Below are positions 7,648-15,732 of a stretch of DNA of 64,000 bases, one piece after another (position 1 is the first letter of the stretch; every line of letters begins with the position of its first letter). The notes beneath the pieces are model-generated. The model did no database searches, was not told where the DNA came from, and worked only from the letters and a program-made list of their open reading frames with translations. The stretch comes from DAOULY01 sp034414595. Lineage in GTDB: Bacteria; Chloroflexota; Dehalococcoidia; SZUA-161; JAUWZY01. Location: NCBI GenBank assembly GCA_034414595.1, contig DAOULY010000002.1:310001-374000 (forward strand), given 5' to 3'. Made by a program: the position numbers and the translations under genes.

Positions 7648-9312
7648 ATGGCGGACGCAAGTTACGATGCTGTGATAATCGGGGGAGGCCATCAGGGGAC
7701 GATAATTGCCTGTTATCTGCAATGGGCCGGTTTGCAGACGGCGATTTTCGAGCGTCAGCACGAGCTGGGCGGCGGAACCTGCAGCGACGAAGTGCCACTC
7801 CCGGGCTTTTGTGGTAATCCCTGTGCCAGTTGGCATCGCTTCTATGGCCACCCCGCTTTTTCCGACTTTGGCCTGAGAGACAAAGGCATAGTCTATAATT
7901 TCCCAGACACAGGTGCCGGCATGATGTTCGATGACGGTACCTGCGTGCTGACATATCCAGCTTTCCCCGTCGTTGATCCGATAACGGGCCGGGCCCAGTT
8001 CTCGGAAGAAAATCTGGAGAAGACCTGCCGCGAGCTGGCAAGGTTTTCAGAGAGAGATGCCGAGACAGCTCGAATATTGACCGAGAAGTGGCGCGATAAG
8101 TGGCAGTACTCCTTCGCCGAGCATTACTGGAATCCTCCTGTTCCTTGGGGCCAGAAGGACGCTATAGAGCAGTTGCTCGATGACCCTGATTATGGCATCG
8201 ACCCAATATATCAGGTGGCGCCAGTGAGAAGGATCGTCTGCGACTTGTTCGAGAGCAAGGAGCTGAGGTGCCTGAGCCTGAAGGGGTTCATGACCACAGG
8301 CTCACTATATCCCGACGATGTGCCCGGGCTGTCTGTTTATTTGTTGGTACTGGGTTTAATTCTGAGCTGGGCTCAGCCTTCCGTCCTCACCGGCGGCACC
8401 CATAACATACCACACGCCTTGCAGCGGGCGTTCAGCGAGATGGGAGGCAAATTCTTCGTCCACCACGAGGTCGAGAAGGTGCTCATTGAGAACGGGAGAG
8501 CAAAGGGCATCCGCTTGGCAGATGGGACTGAGATCGAGGCCAAGCAGATCGTAGTTGCCGATGTGGGTGCGAACCAGCTCATCTCCAGGCTCATTGGGGA
8601 TGAGCATTTCAGACAGGATACGGTGCGGCAGGTGCAGAATATCAACTACGATCGTGCTAACCTCTTCTGGGGACCTGTCGCCGTCAATGAGCTACCCAAA
8701 TATAAGGCGGCAGCGTTTAACCCCGATTGTGAGCGGCTGGAGAGGGGCTATTGGGGCCCCAAGGATCCGGAATACATAATTGATAGACACGTGCATGAGT
8801 TCTACTTGCGGGGAATCCCGGACAAGATAATCCTGTTCACCAGCCCCGAGAGCCTGTGGGACAAGAGTCGAGCACCGCAGGGGAAACATATAATTCAGGT
8901 TGAGCAGTTTACGGCGCCGGCGAGGTTCTTCTCCGAGCGGGAGTGGCTACGAATGAGCCAGGACTTCGTCAAGGAGATGATCAGGCAGTGGCAATGGTAT
9001 GCCCCGAACATGACTGAGGACAATTTTCTCGGCGCCTATATCACCACTCCTTCTGATACCATGCAAAGGAACATAGACATGCTGGAAGGCTCCTGGGCAG
9101 TGGGCGCTATGATGGCATCTCAAATGGGCAGGTTCAGACCTGTCCCCGAGCTATCAGACTACAGGACTCCAATCAAGAGTCTCTATCTCTGTTCAGGCGC
9201 TGCTCACTTCGCCGGCGGAATCGGCAGGCCTTGTGGCTACAACTGCTATAAAATTATAGCTCAGGACCTGGGCCTGAAGAAGATCTGGGAGGAAAAGGGG
9301 CGTTCATTTTGA
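7648..9312 (+). CDS. FAD-dependent oxidoreductase of the phytoene-desaturase/amine-oxidase type
   Basis: 554-residue flavoprotein. The N-terminus holds the dinucleotide-binding motif VIIGGGHQGTIIACYL followed by ERQHELGGGT, as in the phytoene desaturase/FAD-dependent oxidoreductase superfamily. The C-terminus has LYLCSGAAHFAGGIGRPCGYN, the usual second FAD contact region. No signal peptide or membrane segment is evident, so it is likely cytoplasmic. GAGGGAGGG lies just upstream of the ATG. It is 184 bp downstream of the PEP-swivelling protein and points the same way, with a decayed-looking spacer between. It is convergent with the ligase gene (22 bp between stops). The reaction is probably a desaturation or dehydrogenation of an unsaturated or cyclic substrate, but the family is too broad for a specific call. 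Confidence 0.82.
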   Translation: MADASYDAVIIGGGHQGTIIACYLQWAGLQTAIFERQHELGGGTCSDEVPLPGFCGNPCASWHRFYGHPAFSDFGLRDKGIVYNFPDTGAGMMFDDGTCVLTYPAFPVVDPITGRAQFSEENLEKTCRELARFSERDAETARILTEKWRDKWQYSFAEHYWNPPVPWGQKDAIEQLLDDPDYGIDPIYQVAPVRRIVCDLFESKELRCLSLKGFMTTGSLYPDDVPGLSVYLLVLGLILSWAQPSVLTGGTHNIPHALQRAFSEMGGKFFVHHEVEKVLIENGRAKGIRLADGTEIEAKQIVVADVGANQLISRLIGDEHFRQDTVRQVQNINYDRANLFWGPVAVNELPKYKAAAFNPDCERLERGYWGPKDPEYIIDRHVHEFYLRGIPDKIILFTSPESLWDKSRAPQGKHIIQVEQFTAPARFFSEREWLRMSQDFVKEMIRQWQWYAPNMTEDNFLGAYITTPSDTMQRNIDMLEGSWAVGAMMASQMGRFRPVPELSDYRTPIKSLYLCSGAAHFAGGIGRPCGYNCYKIIAQDLGLKKIWEEKGRSF

Positions 9313-9333
9313 AGCAGCAGGCATCACGGGGGC

Positions 9334-10974
9334 TCAGGTTTTGCCCTCGGCTTTGAGCTTCTCCACTATGTCTTGTTCCAGCACCCTCTTGTCTACCTTC
9401 TGATCCGCCACTAAAGGTAGCTTATCTATGAGCTCCAACCTTTCCGGAAGCTTATAGGTGGCGATTTTCTTCTCTTTAAGGAATGAGGCCATCTCCTCGA
9501 AGTCCAGTTGTTGCCCCGACCTGGGAACGACATAAGCGCAGGCCTTCTCCCCCATCACCAGATCCGGCATCCTGACCACAGCTGCGTTTGCCACCTTGGG
9601 GTGTTGCATGAGCAACCTTTCGATCTCACCGGGGTAGATGTTCCAGCCACCACGGATGATGATGTCCTTCTTTCGCCCCACTATTATCAAATTCCCTTGC
9701 TCATCGAACTTGCCCAAATCGCCCGTTTTGAACCATCCGTCCTCGGTCCACACCTCCCAGGTGGCCTGGGGATCTTTATAAAAGCCTCCGACGGTACACG
9801 GCCCGCGGAAGATTATCTCCCCAACCTCACCCGGTGGCACATCATTCCTGGCATCATCAACCACCCTGATCTCGTTGCCAGCATGGGGCTTGCCCACCGT
9901 GAACCGCCGTACATCAACGGGATCGTCGATGAATACACCAGTCAGGGAGCCAGCATCCTGCGCTCCGTAGTGGATAACCACAGGGCAGCCAAATTTCCTC
10001 TCTGCCTCCTCCGCCACCTCATAGGGGAGATAGGCACCGCCGCACTGGATAGCTCGCAGCGAGCTGAGATCGTACCTGTCAAAAGTGGGTGCTTGCAGCA
10101 TCATGACGAGCTGAGCGGGCACAACCGCCATCACCGTAACCCGTTCGGTCTCGATCAGCCTCAGTGCCTCTTCGGCAGTAAAGTGCCCCAGCAAAACACC
10201 TTTGGCTCCAGCTATGGGACAGGCGAAATACACCAGTCTGCCCACCCCGGCGACCGGCGCAATGGCGGCGATGATATCATCGCCGCTGATCTTGAGCTTG
10301 CGGACGTGCTCCTTGTTGGCACACATCCGGTAACAGAGCGGCGCTTCCACGATTTTGGGAAACCCAGTGGTGCCAGTCGAGACATCGATCCAGGCGACCT
10401 CAGTCGCCTGAATACCCCTGCCACGGAGCTTTTCTAAGGGGTATTTCTTCTCCAGTGGTTGCCCTGCCATCTCATCAATGGAAATGGTCCCCTGCGGCAC
10501 CTCTTCCTCGCTGATGAAGACATACTTCAAGTGCGGCAAGTTGGGCTTGATCTCCTCGATCATCTGGAAATAGTCGAAGTCCCTGAATTTCCAAGGAATG
10601 GCGACGCCCACCGCTTCAGTATACCGCAGAATATATTCCATCTCACGGTGCCGGAAAGTCCTCATTACAGAGAGACGGATGATGCCGGCTTTCTCGCAAG
10701 CAACACCGAACAGAGGGAAGTCCACACAATCTGGCAACTCAGTCACGATCACCTGATCCCTTTTGATTCCGAGCTTCACCAATCCCAGAGCAATTCTATC
10801 TATCCGCTGTTTTGCCTGAATCCAGGTAAGCCTAGTCTGAGAGTCAACAATGGCTTCCTTTTCTGGATGCTCGCTGGCATTTCTGTCCCAGAGGTCAGCA
10901 TAGGTGGTAGGCTCCCAGTAGCCCTTTCCCATGTACTCCGAGATCATCTGTTGCGTGTAGCGCGTCGGTTCCAT
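9334..10974 (-). CDS. Adenylate-forming acyl-CoA/aryl-acid ligase (AMP-binding family)
   Basis: 546-residue ANL-superfamily enzyme that activates a carboxylic acid as acyl-AMP, then usually as CoA thioester. Visible motifs are the A3 loop DVSTGTTGFPK, the A5-like IHYGAQDAGS, the A7 TGD (WFKTGDLGKFDEQG), the hinge GRKKDIIIRGGWNIYPGEIE and the C-terminal Lys region (TYKLPERLELIDKLP). The order and spacing resemble 2,3-dihydroxybenzoate-AMP ligases and aryl-CoA ligases more than fatty acyl-CoA synthetases, which suggests an aromatic acid substrate; that is a family impression, not proof. The ATG at 10974 (EPTRYTQQ) is preferred over a TTG two codons upstream because GGGGGTTG lies at proper distance. 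It is divergent from the molybdenum hydroxylase operon (205 bp apart), consistent with one pathway activating and then hydroxylating or reducing a substrate. Confidence 0.85.
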   Translation of the reverse strand: MEPTRYTQQMISEYMGKGYWEPTTYADLWDRNASEHPEKEAIVDSQTRLTWIQAKQRIDRIALGLVKLGIKRDQVIVTELPDCVDFPLFGVACEKAGIIRLSVMRTFRHREMEYILRYTEAVGVAIPWKFRDFDYFQMIEEIKPNLPHLKYVFISEEEVPQGTISIDEMAGQPLEKKYPLEKLRGRGIQATEVAWIDVSTGTTGFPKIVEAPLCYRMCANKEHVRKLKISGDDIIAAIAPVAGVGRLVYFACPIAGAKGVLLGHFTAEEALRLIETERVTVMAVVPAQLVMMLQAPTFDRYDLSSLRAIQCGGAYLPYEVAEEAERKFGCPVVIHYGAQDAGSLTGVFIDDPVDVRRFTVGKPHAGNEIRVVDDARNDVPPGEVGEIIFRGPCTVGGFYKDPQATWEVWTEDGWFKTGDLGKFDEQGNLIIVGRKKDIIIRGGWNIYPGEIERLLMQHPKVANAAVVRMPDLVMGEKACAYVVPRSGQQLDFEEMASFLKEKKIATYKLPERLELIDKLPLVADQKVDKRVLEQDIVEKLKAEGKT

Positions 10975-11178
10975 CTGCAACCCCCACGGTTTGTCTCCTC
11001 CATCAAGCCCATGCTATCACCACCCCAGTTTGCTGGTCAAGGTGACCAGACATAAGCGATTTTCCCTTGACACCACATATCTTGGCGGCTTAGAATAGGT
11101 TCAAACGATAGCGGTGGAGGAGTGTTTACACTGGGGTAAAAATCAACCTCAAGACCCCGGGAGGATAGGTGGAGCTAG

Positions 11179-12105
11179 ATGACAACCTCGCCTGACCTAA
11201 GTTACTTGCTGAGCCTTCCTGTTTTTGATTATTTCGAACCCAAGACAGTGAAGGAAGCCTGTCTTCTGCTCTCCGAACGTGGTGAGAGGGCAAAACTGAT
11301 GGCTGGGGGCACCGACCTCCTGGTTTCGATGAGGAAAAGAGAACAGAGCCCGCAGTTCATAGTCAACCTCAAAAAGATCCCCAACCTGAGCTACATTCAC
11401 CATAGCGACAAAGAGGGACTGAGAATAGGCGCTCTGACTACTTTAAGTGAGGTGGAGAACTCACCTCTCGTACGTGAGAAGTTCCCCATGGTCGCTCAGG
11501 CAGCTCATGCCATTGGCTCACCTCATATTCGCAATATGGGCACCATAGGGGGCAATCTCTGCAATGCCGCTCCCTCAGCGGATACAGCCCCGGCATTGAT
11601 TGCGCTGGGGGCAAATGTGAGAGTAGAGGGTGTCGATGGAGCGCGGACTGTTCCCCTTGAGGAGTTCTTTATTGGCCCCGGGCAGACAGTGCTGCAGAGC
11701 GACGAGATCGTCACCGAGGTCCAGGTACCAAATCCAGAAGCCCACACCGGCGGGGCATACGTGAAACTTCCGGCGAGAACGGCGAAGGACATCGCGCTCG
11801 TCGGGGTGGCAGCCCTGGTCATATTGGATTGGGCCCATTCCAATATAGTTGATGCCAAGATAGTCCTTGGCGCTGTCGCGCCCACACCAATGAGGGCCAA
11901 CAAAGCAGAAGCGGCGCTGAAAGAGAAAGCGGTCGATAGCCAATTCGTGGAACAGGCTGCTCAAATCGCCGCAGAGGAGTCAAAACCGATCTCTGATGTT
12001 CGAGGCTCTGCTTATTATCGAAGAGAAATGGTCCGAGTGCTGACAAAGCGGGCGATTACCGAAGCCATTTCGCAACTATACCCAGAGTTCTTTGCCGGCG
12101 GTTGA
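11179..12105 (+). CDS. Molybdenum hydroxylase FAD-binding subunit (CoxM/XdhB type)
   Basis: 308-residue medium subunit of a xanthine dehydrogenase-family molybdenum hydroxylase. It carries FAD between the iron-sulfur subunit and the electron acceptor. The two FAD-binding motifs are seen: LMAGGTDLLVSMRKR near residue 40 and TIGGNLCNAAPSADTAPAL near residue 117. The C-terminal CO-dehydrogenase flavoprotein domain follows (YYRREMVRVLTKRAI). It lacks the Cys-rich insertion that carries a [4Fe-4S] cluster in 4-hydroxybenzoyl-CoA reductase HcrB, which argues against that specific enzyme. GGGAGGATAGGTGG precedes the ATG. It is the first gene of a tight three-gene operon; the small-subunit start follows its stop by 22 bp and the large subunit overlaps the small one. 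Confidence 0.92.
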   Translation: MTTSPDLSYLLSLPVFDYFEPKTVKEACLLLSERGERAKLMAGGTDLLVSMRKREQSPQFIVNLKKIPNLSYIHHSDKEGLRIGALTTLSEVENSPLVREKFPMVAQAAHAIGSPHIRNMGTIGGNLCNAAPSADTAPALIALGANVRVEGVDGARTVPLEEFFIGPGQTVLQSDEIVTEVQVPNPEAHTGGAYVKLPARTAKDIALVGVAALVILDWAHSNIVDAKIVLGAVAPTPMRANKAEAALKEKAVDSQFVEQAAQIAAEESKPISDVRGSAYYRREMVRVLTKRAITEAISQLYPEFFAGG

Positions 12106-12127
12106 GAGCTCAACGGCAGGATATGGA

Positions 12128-12601
12128 ATGAGTCAAAAGATACGGCTGATGGTGAATAGGGAGCCCTACGAGGTTGAGGCGCCACCCTGGAAAACGCTGG
12201 TGAAGGTTATTAGGGACGACTTGGGCCTTACCGGGACAAAGGAAGGGTGTAACACCGGGGAGTGTGGAGCTTGCACTGTGCTACTGGATGGTAAGCCGGT
12301 CAATTCCTGCTTGGTACTGGCCGTGGATGCAGCAGACAAAGAGATCTTGACCATCGAGGGATTGGCAGATGGTGACAAGCTTCACCCCGTTCAGGAGGCT
12401 TTTGTCGAGTATGGCGCCATTCAGTGCGGGTTTTGCACCCCAGGGATGATACTATCGGCCAAAGCCCTACTCGACGAAAACCCCGACCCGACGGAAGAAG
12501 AGGTTAGAGAGGCGATCTCCAGCAATCTCTGCCGCTGCACCGGCTATGCCAAGATCATCGAAGCCATACTGGCAGCAGCACAGAAGGTGGGGAGCAGATG
12601 A
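12128..12601 (+). CDS. Molybdenum hydroxylase [2Fe-2S] subunit (CoxS/XdhC type)
   Basis: 157-residue iron-sulfur small subunit. The N-terminal plant-type ferredoxin domain has the cluster ligands in GCNTGECGACTVLLDG, completed by the Cys of NSCLVL. The C-terminal helical domain has the second cluster in QCGFCTPGMI and LCRCTGYAKI. Both [2Fe-2S] clusters are complete and length is normal for the family. The ATG at 12128 (SQKIRLMVNREPYEV) is chosen because AGGATATGG lies upstream and the protein then begins where relatives do; an upstream in-frame ATG at 12092 would overlap the previous gene. Its stop overlaps the ATG of the large subunit by ATGA, indicating translational coupling. Confidence 0.94.
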   Translation: MSQKIRLMVNREPYEVEAPPWKTLVKVIRDDLGLTGTKEGCNTGECGACTVLLDGKPVNSCLVLAVDAADKEILTIEGLADGDKLHPVQEAFVEYGAIQCGFCTPGMILSAKALLDENPDPTEEEVREAISSNLCRCTGYAKIIEAILAAAQKVGSR

Positions 12602-14958
12602 AAGAGTACTCAGTGGTGGGCAAACCGCTGCCCAGGGTGGACGGCAAGTGGAAGGCAACCGGTGCGGCAAAGTACACCGTCGACATGGTATTGCCCAGAA
12701 TGCTACATGCCAAAATACTGAGAAGCCCCCACGCCCATGCCAAGATCGTCAACATCGATACCAGCAAGGCGGGGAAACTCCCAGGCGTAAAGGCGGTGAT
12801 CACCGGGAAGGACACAGCGGGGGTCAGATACGCCTTTGTCGATACCCCAAGGTACCCAGCCGATGAAATGCCCTTGGCTGAGGATAAGGTGCGCTATATC
12901 GGGGAGCCAGTGGCGGCAGTAGCTGCGGTCGATGAGCTGACTGCCGAACAGGCATTGAGCCTGATCGAAGTTGAATATGAGCCACTCCCGGCAGTGTTTG
13001 ATCCTGAAGAGGCAATGAAGGACGGAGCGCCGAAGATTCACGATGAGATCGTTCGCACTACTACCACCGCTTGGGAAGATTGGGGCGTCGGCCGGAAGGC
13101 CAGACCTCTCAAGATAGAAAACAACATAGCCGCTACCTTTCAGACGGGTTGCGGTGATGTAGAGGAGGGCTTCGCCCAATCAGACTACATTCGCGAGGAC
13201 AGGTACACTATCCCGGCAACCTCCCACGCCGCCATAGAACCACACGGCATCCTGGCCAGCTTCGATCCACTAGCTAAGAAGCTGGATGTGTGGGTCGGCC
13301 ACATGGGCTATGAGGTAAAGCGCTATTGGCTGGCCAAAACGCTGGAGCTACCCATAAGCAGTGTCAGGCTGCACAAAGTATATGTGGGAGGCGCCTTCGG
13401 CGGTAAAGTCATCTTCTTCCCTCACGATTTTCTGGCTGGGTTCCTCTCAATGAAGCTCGGCCGGCCGGTAAAGATAGTCCTCTCCCGAGCTGAGGTCTTC
13501 GCTGCCACCAACACCAGCCACCGCATGATCATAGACGTTAAAACCGGAGTTAAGCGTGACGGGACCATAATGGCTCGACACGTTAAGATAATCAACGACC
13601 CTGGTGCCTATCGCGGCAGTGGCCCGGTGGTCAACTTCCTCACCTATGCCCTGAGCACTCCGATACTGAATGTGCCTAATATAAAGTTTGAAGGCGTTTC
13701 AGTTTACACCAACAAATCCATGTGCTATGCCAAGCGCGGCCACGGTGGACCTCAGATAAGCTTCGTTATCGACTCCCAGTTGGACATGATAGCAGAGGAC
13801 CTGGGCCTGGATCCTATTGCCATAAGATTAAAGAATATGAGAAGTGCTGGGGACGTTCTGCCCAACGGGGATGTATTGAGAACCTATGCCCTTCCTGAAT
13901 GCATTGAGAAGGCCACCGAAACCATTGGCTGGAAGGAGAAGTGGGGCAAGCAAGATAGTCGTGGGGTGGGGATCGGGCTTGCCGCCTACGGTTGCGGTCT
14001 TCCCTACTGGCCCTTCGCTTCCGCCGCCATAGTGAGGCTCAATCACGATGGCACTGCCACCCTCTATTGCGGTGCAGTGGAATTCGGGCAGGGCTCAGAC
14101 ACGGCGATGTCGCAGATAGCCGCTGAGGAGCTGGGGTTGTCCCTTGACGACATTATCCTGATCTCCAACGATTCAGAGCTTTGCCCCCTGGACTTTTCCA
14201 ATTGGCTCAGCAGCGGTGTTTATGTAGACGGGGAGGCAGTGAGGAGGGCTGCCGCCGATGCCAAGCAGCAGCTATTGGAGGATGCTGCTCAAGCCCTGGA
14301 GATCAAGAGCGAGGATTTAGAGGTGAAGGGCGGCCGTGTTTATGTCAGAGAAGACCCATCAAAGGTGATGTCCTTTGCCGAGTTGGTGAGAGACAGCATT
14401 CAACGACAGGGGGGAAATCCCATCATTGGCAGAGGATATGTCAAAGCGCTGCCGGAGGTGGAATTCTATCCCAGCCTTTCCAAAGGTACCGGGCACTGGG
14501 CTGGTGCCTATAAGTTCACCGCTATCACCGCCGAGGTGGAGGTTGATCGCGATACCGGGAAGGTGAAGCTGGTTCAGGTGGTAGTGGCTGATGATAGCGG
14601 CTTCGACATAAATCCTCTGAATGTAGAGGGGCAATTGGACAGCCAAGCGGTTATGGGGCAGGGAGATGTGATGTTCGAGGAAATCATTATGGAGGAAGGC
14701 AGCACAATTAACTGCACTTTCGGCGATTACAAGCTGCCCGGTGCCGTTGATGCACCCAAGCTGAAAGCAATTAGCATCACTGCCCCGGACCCGAGGGGTC
14801 CCTATGGGGCTAAAGAGGTTGGGGAAGGCGCTCGCCCCGCTGTGCTGCCCGCTATCGCAAACGCCGTCTACGACGCTGTCGGGGTCAGGATAAATGACCT
14901 CCCCATCACCGCGGAGAAGGTCTTCAAGGCGCTAAAAGAGAAATCGGCAAAACCATAG
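12598..14958 (+). CDS. Molybdenum hydroxylase molybdopterin-binding large subunit (CoxL/XdhA type)
   Basis: 786-residue catalytic subunit, binding molybdopterin cofactor and the substrate. It has the N-terminal aldehyde oxidase a/b hammerhead domain (GKPLPRVDGKWKATGAAKYTVD, about residues 5-30), the cofactor motif VYVGGAFGGK near residue 265, the loop CYAKRGHGG near residue 375 in place of the CODH-specific Cys loop (AYxCSFR), and the catalytic Glu in GAKEVGEGARPA near residue 745. The missing CODH loop rules out a form I CO dehydrogenase. It is a hydroxylase or reductase of an unknown N-heterocycle, aldehyde or aryl-CoA substrate. It overlaps the small-subunit stop by 4 bp. No dedicated Mo-cofactor maturation gene (XdhC/CoxD-like) is in this operon. 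Confidence 0.93.
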   Translation: MKEYSVVGKPLPRVDGKWKATGAAKYTVDMVLPRMLHAKILRSPHAHAKIVNIDTSKAGKLPGVKAVITGKDTAGVRYAFVDTPRYPADEMPLAEDKVRYIGEPVAAVAAVDELTAEQALSLIEVEYEPLPAVFDPEEAMKDGAPKIHDEIVRTTTTAWEDWGVGRKARPLKIENNIAATFQTGCGDVEEGFAQSDYIREDRYTIPATSHAAIEPHGILASFDPLAKKLDVWVGHMGYEVKRYWLAKTLELPISSVRLHKVYVGGAFGGKVIFFPHDFLAGFLSMKLGRPVKIVLSRAEVFAATNTSHRMIIDVKTGVKRDGTIMARHVKIINDPGAYRGSGPVVNFLTYALSTPILNVPNIKFEGVSVYTNKSMCYAKRGHGGPQISFVIDSQLDMIAEDLGLDPIAIRLKNMRSAGDVLPNGDVLRTYALPECIEKATETIGWKEKWGKQDSRGVGIGLAAYGCGLPYWPFASAAIVRLNHDGTATLYCGAVEFGQGSDTAMSQIAAEELGLSLDDIILISNDSELCPLDFSNWLSSGVYVDGEAVRRAAADAKQQLLEDAAQALEIKSEDLEVKGGRVYVREDPSKVMSFAELVRDSIQRQGGNPIIGRGYVKALPEVEFYPSLSKGTGHWAGAYKFTAITAEVEVDRDTGKVKLVQVVVADDSGFDINPLNVEGQLDSQAVMGQGDVMFEEIIMEEGSTINCTFGDYKLPGAVDAPKLKAISITAPDPRGPYGAKEVGEGARPAVLPAIANAVYDAVGVRINDLPITAEKVFKALKEKSAKP

Positions 14959-15732
14959 CTCCAGCTATCGAGCGGACTCGAATCCAAAAGGATTTTGCCT
15001 CTGTCAAATCTCGCCCTGAGGGGTGTTTATCAGGACAAAGCAAATCGACACAGCTGGCTACCAAGCTATTTGCCCCAGCCATCAGGAAACATCAGCACTC
15101 ACGTACAACTATGAGATCGCCGGGAGCCAGAGAGAAATTGTAGCCAGCCCGACAGTATCGAGATTTCGACCCACTAGCTTCTGATTCAAATTCAAACCCC
15201 AGGTCTACGATTTTGAAGCTTTGGAAATTGGAGTAGACATTGCACTTCTTGACGCTTTGTTCAGTAGTCTCCTTGAAGGAAGATACTGCAATATAGCACA
15301 CCACAAATACAATACAAATACTATTGGTCAGGCTGTTCGGATCGCGCAGGGGTGATCGGTGAGTCTGGAGCAGAGCATATTGACATATCCCAATAAATGA
15401 AGTATAAACGATAGAGAAGTCGAGTTCTGATAAGACAAGCGGACATACTGAGCAAGGGCAGGTATTATATGCGACAATAGTTGCACAATCAAATAGGGGG
15501 GAGGAGGCAGCTAAGATAGGAGGTAGATGGAGGTAGTAGATGATAAAGGGCAGAGAAGGTTGTACATCTCTGCCCTTTTGTTTTAGAGCCGGGAGGGCAT
15601 GAGAGTTGCGTTGTTAGGAATTGAAATGGGAAATGCCGGTTCATCAGGTCGGAATGCGCCTGCTTAAGATGGTGCTGTTACGAGTTGATAAAGGGCAATC
15701 CCGGTGATGACACTTCGTTAAAGGGGGAGACC
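14959..15732. other. Intergenic region between molybdenum hydroxylase and glycyl radical enzyme
   Basis: About 0.77 kb, noticeably more AT-rich than the genes on its left. It holds a strong intrinsic terminator (15545-15584) and otherwise no gene I can support. A 70-codon minus-strand frame at 15092-15304 has no recognisable motif and may be a relic. Base composition changes near here, and the glycyl radical enzyme block to the right differs visibly from the GC-richer left half, which hints that the island was assembled from two sources. Confidence 0.4.
15545..15584 (+). terminator. Rho-independent terminator
   Basis: A perfect 12-bp stem, AAAGGGCAGAGA paired with TCTCTGCCCTTT, with a 10-nt loop is followed by TGTTTT. 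In the plus direction it would end transcription from the molybdenum hydroxylase side before the glycyl radical enzyme gene begins at 15733. Confidence 0.8.

Noticed and set aside
11179..14958. 4-hydroxybenzoyl-CoA reductase (HcrABC) or CO dehydrogenase
   Set aside because: The FAD subunit lacks the extra [4Fe-4S] insertion of HcrB, and the large subunit lacks the CODH AYxCSFR loop, so only the general family is called.
15092..15304. 70-codon gene upstream of the glycyl radical enzyme
   Set aside because: No recognisable domain and no ribosome binding site; could be a relic but cannot be supported.
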